Source of the DNA: Hysterangium stoloniferum
Taxonomy: Eukaryota > Basidiomycota > Agaricomycetes > Hysterangiales > Hysterangiaceae
Direction of reading: 5' to 3'
NCBI GenBank assembly: GCA_015178975.1
Contig: WHVD01000009.1
Span: forward strand, 1,446,511 to 1,510,510
DNA length: 64,000 nucleotides
Shown here: positions 31,886-42,330 of the stretch, in pieces
How positions within the stretch are numbered: the first letter of the stretch is position 1
Layout: the number at the start of each line of letters is the position of its first letter
Translations under genes and position numbers: made by a program
Notes under the pieces: generated by a model
Told to the model about the DNA's origin: nothing
Databases searched by the model: none
What the model saw: the letters and a program-made list of their open reading frames with translations, nothing else

Positions 31886-33360
31886 AATCGACCGTTCCGT
31901 TGGGGAATAAACTCTTTAAATTCATAAAGGATTATAAGGTTCGATCACTTGAGGGTAAATCCATACTCATAATGTTTGCATGGGGAGCCGTGCTAGTACG
32001 GGGAGAAATTGGAGGCACGGTTTGGTAAAAGTATGGGGAGAAACCGAATATCATTATCGGCTGTGTCGGCCTGAATAGATGCCAGCTTGCCCGATCCCCA
32101 CTGCCTAAGTCCTGAGCCAGTCGACTGATCGTGTCTGAGCCATCCAGGCATCAGGCTGACGGCTTTGCGTAGAATTCCACAGCAAGGGTCACACAGCCTG
32201 CCACCAGGGTCACGCAGCATGGGCAAGTCTTCTTGTGCGTCGCCTTCGATAAGGTATGTTGATGAGTTCGAGGCCATGCCCAACCTCTAAGCCTTGCCAA
32301 ACACTGCACCATGACGGCTGAACAAGAAAATTCCCAACAGTACCGTCGCAGTTACAGCCCCTGCTCATAGTTGACAAAGTCCCAGCAGCTCTTTCGTTTG
32401 CCCACTGTGTCTTGTCGAAACCCACGCAAGGTCTAGAGATGGAGACTAAGAAAGAGATGCAACAGATGAAACAAGACAAGAGGGTACGGGCATGCCATTT
32501 ACTTTGAATATTTAAAGGAAGCATCACAGTTGCCGCAACTGTCCATGGATGTCGACAACCAGAAGCTTTCTCGCTCGTCACGTCCACTGCAGGGGATCAT
32601 AAGCCTCGTCAACAGGAGCACCCTGTCCTCAAACGCCAAAGCAATCAGTCCCAAGTGGAAGGAGGCCGATCTTGATTTGGGAGCTCCCAAGGGGGTGTGT
32701 CAGGTCGATGGATGTTTTGTCTTCATGGTTTGGCTTTGATTGGGTTGGCTAATGCTTCACTTCTCCTCCTCGTTTTATTTACAGGACAATGAAAGACAGC
32801 ACAACTGACAAAATTGGACTGAGCTAGACGAGAAGAGGGGCAGCGGATTCCCAAGACTCAGTCGCTGGATAGTGTGGCTGTAGGGAAACGACTGAGGTTG
32901 CACTCCATAGCATCGCATACATATATACGCGTGTGGGTGAAAAACGTGCTCGTACGATGAAAGGAAAAATATAAGCGGATAGTCTACTAATATACGATCT
33001 GGGTGTTCCCGCGTTTGGGGTATGAGCATTACCGGTTTTTGTCACAACAACATTGTTTTCCCCATCACACACAGTATTTGTACCTTGTCGGCTAAGACCC
33101 ACATGAGCTGGTTTCGACTGTGTATCAAAGGCGGGGACGCAGTGCGTCTGGTACCGTAGAAAATAGTGGTGCGATAGCTGTAAAGAAGATGAATTCTATG
33201 TGAAAGACGGTGAAATTGCCTGTAAGCAGGTGCGAAGAATCGATCGATGGGTTTTCTTGCATTGTGGGCTTTCATTGGGTTGATTAATGCGTCCCTTTGC
33301 TTCGTTTCCTTAATAGGAGAATCAAAGAGCGCATGAACAGTCTCTTGTTTAGAGTCGAGG

Positions 33361-33930
33361 TCAAGATGAACGCAATATATATATATATGAAAGGTCTGTA
33401 CAAGAACGTAAAAATAACCCATTATCCACCATTTCCAATTCCCGCTGTACTTACCACTGGAACATTTTGGCGGCCTAATGCCACCCCTGTGCCATTGCGC
33501 TCCATCCTATCATCTCTGCTGGGAACTGAAAACATACACCATGTATGCCCATATGACGGCTCTTAGTGGGTATGGTCAGGAGACTAGGTGGAACTGCGAG
33601 TCATGTTCCCCATTTAGGCTGCTGGAAAATGAACCACGCTCTACTTAGATCATAAAAGGCATGATAAATTAGATTTTATAGCTCACATGGATTGCTCGTC
33701 TCGATATCGATGGATCACGCTGGTAAAACCTCCCAAGGCCGTGTCTCCGACCACCTTGTGATGAATAATCCACCCAAGGAATATGCAAAGCACATATACC
33801 CAACAAATCTGCAGATGGATTGAAGCTACTCAATAATAATCGAGCGCATGTTTGACTAGCAATATAAATTTTTAATGTATCAGTCAATATATCGAAGGGC
33901 TTCCGCCGGGATCACCCCCGACGGATATTT
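33361..33930. repeat. Mosaic of two inverted block remnants
   Basis: 33,380-33,620 matches 48,740-48,990 and, inverted, 35,650-35,920. 33,650-33,915 is the inverse of 27,920-28,110 and 44,170-44,390, with a minus-strand stretch TDTLKIYIASQTCARLLLSSFNPS shared by all three. At about 33,920 it joins the intron before the gene T membrane exon. Confidence 0.55.
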
Positions 33931-33954
33931 ATATACTTGACAATGATTTTCTAG

Positions 33955-35010
33955 ACATGCTGGGGTGATCGGCGGTGCGTGTATTGCCTTGATACACATC
34001 GCTCTGGTATTCACGCTGCTGGGCGCCATCGTGCCCTTCGCACACTCTCGTCTTCAAAATGCGCACATCGAGGATGCCGACACGGCTGATCAGGCACCGG
34101 CTGTGGATGACGGGAACGTCGACGGCACCGACGCGGCTGACCACGCACCCGCTGCGGATGACGGGAACGTCGAGGGCGCCGATGCGGCTGATCACGCACC
34201 CGCTGTGGATGATGGTAACGTCGAGGGCACCGACGCAGATCCCGACTCTACCCCACGTATCTCTTGGGAAGACAAGGGAAAGGGAGTCGACCTTAGAGAG
34301 TATGGCCCCCTCATGCTGGATGGATCGCTATTCACGGGATCATCCGCCCAGCGCATTGGGCAAGGTTTGTCCAACGTCGTTTAATTAATGCCATCATATA
34401 CTGACTTGACTTAATTTGAGCAGGACCCAATGCTGGGACGTTCCATCCCCACATCGTTCCCAAGGCAAATACCACCTTCCGCCCCAAGTCACAAACTCCC
34501 GGTCATGATATTGTGGATGTGGATGACGGTAACGTCAAAAGCGCCAATGAACATCTATACTATACTCCATGTATCTCGTGGGAAGACAAGGGGAAGGTTG
34601 ATCTTAGAGAGTATGGCCCCCTCATGCTGGATGGATTGCTATTGACGGGATCATTTGCCTAGCGCATTGTGCAAGGTTTTTCCCACATCATTTAATCAAT
34701 CTGATTGTATAGTAACTGGACTTAATTTGAGCAGGACGCAACGATGAGACGTTCCATCCCACATCAGTCCCAAGACGAATATCACCATCCACCCCAGTCA
34801 CAAACTGCCGGTGATGATGGATCGGAGTATACGGTACCGGGTTCGTGTCGGTTATTTTTACTTTTCATCATCCTACCATTTACAGAATCTTCCTTCATCA
34901 ACGACGACGATGAAGCCACTGATCAGAAAGTGTTGGCCGGTACGAGCACGGGAACAGGCATGCCATTTGCCTTTAATATCTAGGGGAAGCATCACAGTTG
35001 CCACAACCGC
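33955..35010 (+). pseudogene. Gene T: one-pass membrane protein with 17-residue repeats, exons 2-5
   Basis: Exon 2 (33,955 to about 34,366) follows a TTTTCTAG acceptor. It encodes VIGGACIALIHIALVFTLLGAIV, a single membrane segment, then three 17-residue repeats of type DAADHAPAVDDGNVEGT (34,079-34,231), and then ISWEDKGKGVDLREYGPLMLDGSLF. Exon 3 after the next intron repeats the same ending (ISWEDKGK.VDLREYGPLMLDG), so the exon was duplicated, but it carries a TAG near 34,660. Exons 4 and 5 (from about 34,737 and 34,890) finish in acidic ESSFINDDDEATDQKVLAG. Exon 1 is missing here. The acidic repeats are probably extracellular or luminal. Family unknown. Confidence 0.58.
34079..34240 (+). repeat. 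51-bp tandem repeat inside gene T
   Basis: Units 34,079-34,129, 34,130-34,180 and 34,181-34,231, with the start of a fourth. Each is 51 bases, hence 17 codons, in frame, with unit consensus DAADHAPAVDDGNVEGT. The other gene T copies are cut before or across this array, so copy-number variation between them cannot be judged. Confidence 0.9.
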
Positions 35011-35129
35011 CTACGGGTGTTGAAAACCAGAAGCTCTTCCACTGAACGGGATCGTAAGCGTACGCAAGATCAGCTTTAAACACTAAGAGTTATCAATATT
35101 ATATGAGACTGGAAATACAGAAACAATGT

Positions 35130-36800
35130 TTTAACGCCTCCATCTCCTCAGTTATTCCATCGGCCCTAGGTGGTTTGGGTTTCTCCTTCCCCTCTTTCCC
35201 ACTTTCAGCCAACACCGCTTACCGAGTAACCGAACGATAAAGCGTTTGGTGGAACAGGATGTGACGGGGAGCACTTGACCACAAGTATGAATATTAAAAT
35301 TAATATAGAGTAGAACGTTATTTATAAATCTCTAGTTGAAGAAAACTGGGGAAAATTGACGTCTTCGAAAAAGCATTATGGGTGCACGATGAGTAGAAGG
35401 AACCAGAAGACCACGGGGAAATGTGCGGGCTGATCTACTACTTAATTTCACCGCACCTGTTTGTAATGAAAAAAAAAGGAAAATGGATATCAAAGTCAAA
35501 GGCAACAAATATAAGAATAACTCACTCCTTAAGAGGATCGTGGAAGAACTCATAATTTCTCAGGTTGCCTTTCACCTCCGGAGGTCAAGCCAAGGGTATC
35601 ATCCAGCCAAAACATTCATGTGTAAACTCAACCCAAGACACGTACTTCGTCACCTTTGTCAACACTGCAGTCATCATAAATCGCTTTTGATGTTGGTTGC
35701 TTTTGAGGCGCCTAGAGGTAAGGCTGTCGCTGCACCCAGTATCCAACCATACACGTTCCCACCACACTACGACACTACGAGCCGTCATATCGGGATACGC
35801 GGTGCAAGTGTTCGGCCACCAGCATGGAGGATAGGACGAAATGTAATGCCACGGGGGAGCATTAGGCCGCCAAAAAAATACACTGGTAAGTACATCGGGA
35901 ATTGGAGATGGGGATAACGGGTTAATTTTACATTCTTTTACAGACTTTTCATTTTCTCTGTCTTCTTTCGTTATTCTTGACCTCAACTCTAACCAAAAGA
36001 CTATTCATGGGCTCTTTGGTTGTCTTGTAAATAAGAAAAAGCGAAGCGACGCGTTAGTCAACCAAATTGAAGTTAACGATGAAAAAAAAGGCATCAATTG
36101 ATTCTACGCACCTGTTTATGGGTACGGCCATCAAGCTCAACGTCTTTCTCGTAGAATTCATCTTCTCGACAGCATCAATATCTGAGGCTGATGAATATTC
36201 TAAAATAAGGATTTCTAAATTTGGAACATTTGAGGCTATGAATTGAAGATCCTATGTTTCAAGACCTTCAATTCATAGCTTCAAACGTCCCAAATTTAGA
36301 AATGCTTATTTTAGAATATTCTTCAGCCTCATTTGCGCTTTTTCCTTTTCTTTTTTGGCGGCTCGGGTCGAAGCGAAACGATATTGTTGTGTCGTCTGTA
36401 ATTATCCTGTAAATAAAACGAAGGGAAAAGGCGAAACATTAGTCAACTCAATTAAAGCCAAACGGTGAAGAAAACATCTGTCGGCTTGACACACCTGCTT
36501 GTAAGCTCTGAACTCAAGTTTGACTTCATTTCCTTCCCCATCCACATTCATTGTCCTCGCTCGGGCTTCCCTTTCTCCTCAGCAGTCTTCGTACAACAAA
36601 CGTCCACGGAAGTCGTGGCTTTTCTGACACTCGTTGCATTATTGATAGGCTCCATATCGGACGACATGTTCCTACTCTCGCAATCTCGCAATCTCGCCAA
36701 ACACAAAGTTGTCCGTTCAAAGTCCGCGATAATGTCTATCTCCATGCACCTCGTCGAACAATCGTTGACCCAGTGTTGCTTGCGAGCTAACTGATCGATT
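35130..36800 (+). repeat. Segmental duplication, second copy (partner 23,561-25,280)
   Basis: Same order as the partner: GGTGGTTTGGGTTTCTCCTT at the left, SIQPYTFPPHYDTTSRH with WRIGRNVMPRG in the middle, and FLTLVALLIGSISDDMF with AIMSISMHLVEQSLTQCCLRAN near the right end. A 147-bp hairpin lies inside it at 36,184-36,330. The surrounding 36,080-36,180 also differs from the partner, so the hairpin insertion point cannot be fixed from the comparison. Confidence 0.6.
36184..36330. repeat. Near-perfect 147-bp hairpin (MITE-like)
   Basis: The left arm starts GAGGCTGATGAATATTCTAA and the right arm ends in its reverse complement with few mismatches; arms are about 67 bases with a loop of some 13. 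There are no other copies in the window and no clear target duplication (flanks ATCT and ATTT). It could be a MITE of a DNA transposon or a foldback RNA locus. Confidence 0.8.
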
Positions 36801-37138
36801 GAACAACGCCTCGAATGTCGATAGGACTTATTGCTTTGGCGGTTGAGGACGGGGTGCAGAATCCTGTTGCGGAGGCTTGCGCTCACTGGAAGTGACGAGC
36901 GAGAGAGCTTCTAGTTGTCATCGTCCATGGGCGATTGTGGCATCTGTGATGCTTCCTCTGGATATTCAAGGTACATGGCAAGTCATAGGGGTAGCAATCT
37001 TAAACCATCGTTTCAGCATTTTAAGGACTGAGGAAACCATCCTTCGGATATCATGCTTTGCGTTACTCTTCGAAAAAGTTTAAAATAGGTCGAACATTAT
37101 TCACGCAATGAGCAAATACGTTAGTTATATGGAACAGT

Positions 37139-38775
37139 CTAGTCACATGCCCGTCCGTGCTTCTTAAAGAGGGATAAGTACTTTGTGTTGCAACTTGGTG
37201 AGACCCCGACAAATGGAGTCGCAAGCAGACAGAGGAGGGATTGTACTTCGTCCATCAAGCCAGTCACGAATATCTCCGCCCCAGGCATAAAGACAATCCT
37301 CTTAGAAAGGTCCAGGAAGTCGTGAAGAGCAGGGAGTGGTGTACCCGCTCTCACCGCCGTGCACACAATTTCGGGTTCTGGAGATTGTGAAATTAACAAC
37401 GATAAACCGCTTATTAGCATCGAAAGGCCATGAAACACTGAGGTGTCTGATTTCGGACGCCGAATTACTATTCTGAAGCCGAATCATTTTGAGACAACAA
37501 GTCCGTGATGGTGTACCTGTGGACTCACTGCAGCATTATAACCCCGATGGAAACAATGGTATTAATCCGATCAATTTTTTCTGCCATCAATGTGACATCC
37601 TTAAATAATTCATCGAGTTCATTTATAATGCATATATAAGTGCTGTAGCGAGAAGAGTCGGCACACGCAAATGAATCTACCTTGGTCTGCAAAACGACAA
37701 GTGCGATATCCAATAGCTTTCCATAAATGCAGCGGAGCCAAGGATCCTGTGTGAAACAGCAGGAGAAAATCGACATTTGCGGGAGAATGAGGTTCATGTG
37801 TTCAGATTGGTTTCGATCGTGTCTGCATATTTCTCATTTCGGCCATTCTCCAAACACAGAAACGGTAAAAATTACGACCTCATCCAGAATTTGAAATAGT
37901 TTTTGATCACATTGAGGTCCTCATGCGACAAGCCCTGTGCGCCATGCAACTCCGTAATAATGGAGGAGAAACAGTCAGTAATACTAGAATATTGTAAAGT
38001 GATGAGTGTGGCAGCCGACGGGCTACAAAGGTATTCGCCAAGGTGTGATATGATTATCGAGGCGACAGCATAGCAGTCACCAGGAAGTTGCGACTCGACC
38101 AGGGCAGTGAAGAGCACAGGAACCATTTTAGCTGGCGCACCCTCGATAGACTTCATTAAATATATTATATTTACCATCAATACTATGACTCTGCCGATCA
38201 TCGCTTCCTCTCCAGTGCGAAACGGGGATATAAAGGCGGTATACGTATTCGTGAGAAGCAATGTCCCCCGATACCGGATTTTACGCAGGTAGGATGGTCT
38301 TCATTAAAATGATTTCAGCATGCAAGCAATGGCGGTCATCAGAAGCGAACATGCCTGAAGAGATCCACCCCGTATTTAACGATTCTGCTCAATTGCCGAG
38401 CAATCTAGTCGCCATCATTTCATCGCGAGTGAACACGGGCGTTCTGGTAACTCTTTGGTACTTCTCCACACGTCGCGTGTATAGCAAGCACTTCGACACA
38501 TTGGAGTCGATGCTCGAAACAAAATATTAACGTACCAGTTGCTGAACCCATGAATCAAGGGCTTGCTTGTTGATCGGTACATGCTCGTCACGACCTGGTC
38601 TATGACCACAGAGGCCGTGATCGTCTCTATTACATGCCCATTGTCTCTGGAGTATATCCTGAAAATTACTTTCGAGCACTGCTATCCGTTGACATTCCAG
38701 TGCAGCAGGCGACATCAATGGGGGTAGCTCTTCGACCTGGTCAGGGTGACTGGGTACTACCTCGTGGTCAGACAT
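37139..38775 (-). pseudogene. G5 gene copy H: exon 1, deleted exon 2, exons 3, 4 and 5
   Basis: Exon 1 starts at the ATG at 38,775 (MSDHEVVPSHPDQVEELPP) and ends at 38,536 before a GTACGT donor; it is 80 codons, phase 0. Exon 2 keeps only its last part because the first half is deleted at about 38,490. Exon 3 ends at 37,879 (EDLNVIKNYFKFWMR), the intron is 37,823-37,878, exon 4 is 37,529-37,822 (RNQSEHMNLILPQMSIFS), the intron is 37,473-37,528 and exon 5 is 37,139-37,472 (ends RACD, stop). Both introns are 56 bases with GT-AG ends and phase 2, and the join gives a continuous frame. This shows the true 3' gene structure. Family unknown; helix-rich. Confidence 0.75.
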
Positions 38776-38939
38776 GGGGAACGTGAGATATAGACAAGAG
38801 GCTTGTCCCAAGAATGGAAAGAGAACCGTTGACAAGGTTCATCAGGCTTTTTCTATGTTTGCGGGACACCGCTTTGAAATAACACTGGTCTAACTGAGTC
38901 ACTGCCACAAGTACTGTTAGCCGAGATGAAATTTAGATG

Positions 38940-39140
38940 CCGGGAGTTATAACATAGCGTTACGACAACTGTAATTACAGAAAATAATACACTAATTATA
39001 ATCAACAACTGAAAAAGAAAAAGCTGTCAAGTATGTACAAAATTGGTTCGGTCACTTTATCTGAACATTTCCGTGCATATCGACAAGGGACTATGTACTT
39101 CGTGTTCATGCAAACATCAGTGAGAGAACCTTTTCTGTCT
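38940..39140 (-). repeat. Block X copy
   Basis: Inverse of 17,210-17,400 and 51,470-51,620. It holds ACATTTCCGTGCATATCGAC and the word GTACAAAATTGGTT, next to the inverted G5 leader of copy H, so the native order X, leader, exon 1 is kept on the minus strand. Confidence 0.55.
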
Positions 39141-39490
39141 ATCTGAACCCTTACGATGAATCCACATGAAACAAGTAATTACACCAGGTTCTCTTTCCTG
39201 CCAATGTTCATTTACCTGGAAACCCACCCTCTGTTGTTTATTAAATTGGACCTAGTTAGAATTTGACCACCGATGTCATTTCCACGGACACCATGATCTG
39301 AACGCTTCAATTACGTCATGTTTTCAGGGCAATCCTTACCCTTTTCTTCCATATTTATCCCTATCCACATTTTCTGTATTCTCACAACCCATACATATTA
39401 TCGCTACCCATCCCTCTCACATTATCACTATTCCTATCCCCGTGACAATAGGCTCACAGATGGGCAGAAGGAAATAGACCAAAAGATGCG
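39141..39490 (+). repeat. Block R copy
   Basis: Plus-strand relative of 47,880-48,260, with TTCCTGCCAATGTTCATTTA, TTGGACCTAGTTAGAATTTG and CACCATGATCTGA. It ends against the copia RNase H remnant at about 39,490. Confidence 0.5.
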
Positions 39491-39494
39491 TATA

Positions 39495-39900
39495 ATAAAT
39501 GTGTGTCGATGGGGATAATGATTTTGTAAGTATGTCGATGATCATTTCTTTGTCGAGCGATAATGGAGTTGTATGGTCCCGTGTTCAATTAAATGCCGAA
39601 TAAAGTGATATTATACTTCGATGTGTTTCATTCGCCGCAGCGGACATTGATTGGACGTGAACTAACATTCCTTGATTGTCGTCAAAAATAGCCATAGGTT
39701 CTTCATATATGATAGTGAATTCTTCTAAGAAGTGTCTTATCCACATGACTTCGCGGAGGCTTCTGAAAGTGCCAGGGTAAGTTGATTATCTGGATGACCA
39801 AGACACAGGTCCTGCTCCAAGAAAGATTGTGTATCCTGCTGTGTCTCGCCTATCCTCACGATCCCCTGCAAAATCCCCATCTGAATATCGCTGTAAGTAT
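39495..39900 (-). pseudogene. Copia-type RNase H remnant
   Basis: The minus strand reads YSDGDFAGDREDRRDTAGYTIFLGAGPVSWSSR. After a stretch with shifts it gives REVMWIRHFLEEFTII and MAIFDDNQGML, then KHIEV, a stop, YHFIRHLIEHGTIQLHY, and finally MIIDILTKSLSP. These are the ordered RNase H motifs of Ty1/copia (SDADWAGD, GPVSWSSK, VMWLRxLLxEL, DNQGAL, KHIDIRYHFIRE, ADILTKxLxP). Several frameshifts make it dead. Nothing upstream of RNase H is present. Confidence 0.88.
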
Positions 39901-40440
39901 CAATTTCCTCCTCCTAAATGTAATTCTTGCTCTCTAGTCATAAACGGATATTCATTCGGTGAGATTGAAATTGGTAAGAGCAGGATTAGATGAATACTGA
40001 GATAGTTTATTGACCGAATAAGCGATGCAGGACACGATCCGACAGCTGTGAACATAAGCTCTTGATAGGGCAGTTACTGAACTGGTTAACTAAAATTCAG
40101 CATCAGTGATAAATAGGGTCGGGCCCCATAACCCGAAGATAATTTAAATATCGCAGCCGTGAAATGGGGCTGAGACTCGTCGGACTAAAAAATACAAGTA
40201 TACGAGGCATTAAAACTGGCTGCATTGACTGTAACAGCATTCATATGTGGCGGCAGCGTGAAGAACGGGTAGGACTGAAAACCATGCTACACTTTGAGAC
40301 TGACACAGAGGGGGGGTGCTGACGATGGACAACTAAACCGTTAGTTGGGACCGCTGAATATCGGATGAGCTCAGTACGAAACAATAACTGTACGGGAGGG
40401 AGAGAGCAACTTACAATTACATCGTTGCAGGGCCGCCATT
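39901..40440. other. Possible LTR remnant next to the copia fragment
   Basis: On the minus strand the segment from about 40,242 begins TGTTACAGTC and holds promoter-like TATTTAAATTAT and AATAAACTATC words. This would suit an LTR upstream of the copia piece, but I find no second end, no target duplication and no second copy. The rest is unassigned. Confidence 0.3.
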
Positions 40441-41810
40441 CGACAGATTTTACCCATCCCAGCTGATACAGTCCGAGGTAAAGAAGGAGAACCGGAAAAG
40501 AAAGAAGTCTGTCTGGCCTCTGCCATTACTACTCGTCCGCCGCTGCCCCTACTTTTCGTCCGCCACTTCCTCCCCTTTTGCCCTTGCTTTCGCTTCTCCC
40601 GCTGCTTAATCCGCTTACTTCTCTTTCCGCCGTCGGTTACATTGTGGTGGAGGCGCGCCCCGAGGCAATGGTTCCATCCGAGCAGCTAGAGGTCCGCCAA
40701 GTGTCTGTGCCGAACGTTGCGGTGGGTAGTTGGACATGCGGGACTGGCTTTCCGACTTGTTGCCACCCCAGGTCAGGCGTAAGTGCTGTCGCACTGAGGC
40801 ATCCTCCAATTGCCTAGATGATAACAGGTGAGTATAATCGCCAAAGTTAATGAAACGAAATCGTACTTGTCTAACCGTGTTGGGAGTTCTCCTCTGTAAT
40901 TAAAGCTTGTCTTGTCTCGCCTTTCTCTTTCCCTCGTAGTGGGGTTGAGGTGGTAACGACTTATGTTTGAAACGCTTTGTCCTTCTAAGAAGTCAATGTT
41001 AGTTGGTGTAAGAAATATAGCCGACGGGACTCACGTGCAACCTGAAGACGTTCCCGTCCCGGAGGACGGACTGTTTGAGACATGCGAACCATCACCATGT
41101 CCTTCATACTGGTGCTGGTTCTTGGGGTTGTGAATTGATGCGGGCGACCCGTCGGATTCGGCTTCGTCCCAGTAAGGACGTCTGGGATGGCCATCGGTTG
41201 GAGACCTTGTGCTTGTGTTAGTTTAGGGGCTGCACCCGCGGTCGTCAGTTTTGTGTTTTTTTGTGGTATTAAAATAAGTCACAAATCACGAGGTATTTCT
41301 TGATATTTGAATTCATGGAAGTCAGGAGGTGAAGACTTTGGCCTGCTCATAAGCTTGTACGGCAATCGCACCGTGCCCAGTACCATCGTGTGAGGGCAGA
41401 TTCTAAATTTAATGAAGGTTAAGGAGGTATGAGAGAGACAAGTGGTGGAACGTGCTGCGTACTAGATGATGAACCCCTCCAGATCCCCCTAGACGACGTC
41501 TCTGCATAGACTTCTATATTTGCACTAAGTAGTAGTTTCCCAATGGCACATTGGGATAAAGCAGTGATTACCTTGTCCGTATCCATGATGATTGATCCCT
41601 TCACTGTCCATTGCGGTGGTGGTAGTGCTAGCGCTAGCGTGTGGGGGGTCGAGTTGGCAAGACACAACATGGTGAGCGAATGGGCCAACCGGGAGCAACG
41701 CTCTCACAGGAATATCTACAATTATTGCGGATTTTGAGGAGTTTTTGTAGATCCCCGCAAAGCAATGAAGTGCAGGAACCAAATGAGGGAGACAGGTCTC
41801 TCTGCATGCT
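40441..41810. other. GC-richer stretch with possible host exons, unassigned
   Basis: This stretch lacks the G5/P/N words and has a more even base composition. A minus-strand open segment at about 41,200-41,030 is Ser/Pro/His-rich and ends near a GTGAGT donor (41,030). Another minus-strand stretch lies at 41,780-41,420. I recognise neither. It may be single-copy host DNA. Confidence 0.3.
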
Positions 41811-42330
41811 CATACAGGTCAACACTTTCTGATCAGTGGCTCCATCGTCGTCGTCGATGAAGGAAGATTCTGTAAATAGTACGATAGTTGAGTAATATAT
41901 GATGAGAAGTAAAAATAAACGACACGAACCCGGTACCGTATACTCCGATCCATCATCACCGGCAGTTTGTGACTTGGGGTGGATGGTGGGATTCGCCTTG
42001 GGACTGATGTGATGGAATGTCTCATCGTTGCGTCCTGCTCAAATAAAGCCCTGTAACTATACGATGTCATTAATCAAACGATGTCGGACAAACCTTGCGC
42101 AATGCGCTGGGCGAATGACCGATCACCGCAGCATGTCTAGAAAAGCATTGTCAAGTATATAACTATTCGTCGCTGCACATAACACTCACTGTTGCTTGAG
42201 CTCACGACAGATAGTCTCCTCGATGTGTACATGCAGCGCATGTAGCAAGTGCGCGACGCAGCTGGGTCTGTTTCCGAATGGTTTGCTTATTGACAACGTC
42301 GCAAGGCTGTCTTTGAGAATGGATGCAGTC
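41811..42330 (-). pseudogene. Gene T copy with internal deletion
   Basis: On the minus strand the HVHIEETICRELKQ exon (about 42,240-42,190) and the following intron with TTTTCTAG are kept. The membrane exon is cut after GGTGATCGG and joined directly to TCATTCGCCCAGCGC, the end of that exon, so the membrane segment and the acidic repeats are gone. Later exons (ending ESSFIDDDDGATDQKVL) are kept to about 41,815. Compared with 33,955-35,010 this is a clean internal deletion of some 360 bases. Confidence 0.62.

Larger units (their letters stand above)
28560..33060. repeat. Large palindrome of two G5-P-N units, arms 2.1-2.3 kb
   Basis: The left arm 28,560-30,895 and right arm about 30,975-33,060 are reverse complements. 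The centre near 30,900-30,975 is an asymmetric spacer with the word TTACGGATGAATGTTTATTGA, which also occurs near 47,670. The 96-residue frame at 29,599-29,889 (plus) and its partner at 32,283-31,993 (minus) translate identically, and I see no base difference between them. The left arm has an extra 300 bases (block N second half, 28,970-29,290) and lacks about 60 bases present on the right. Near-identity points to a recent event or to gene conversion. Confidence 0.85.
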
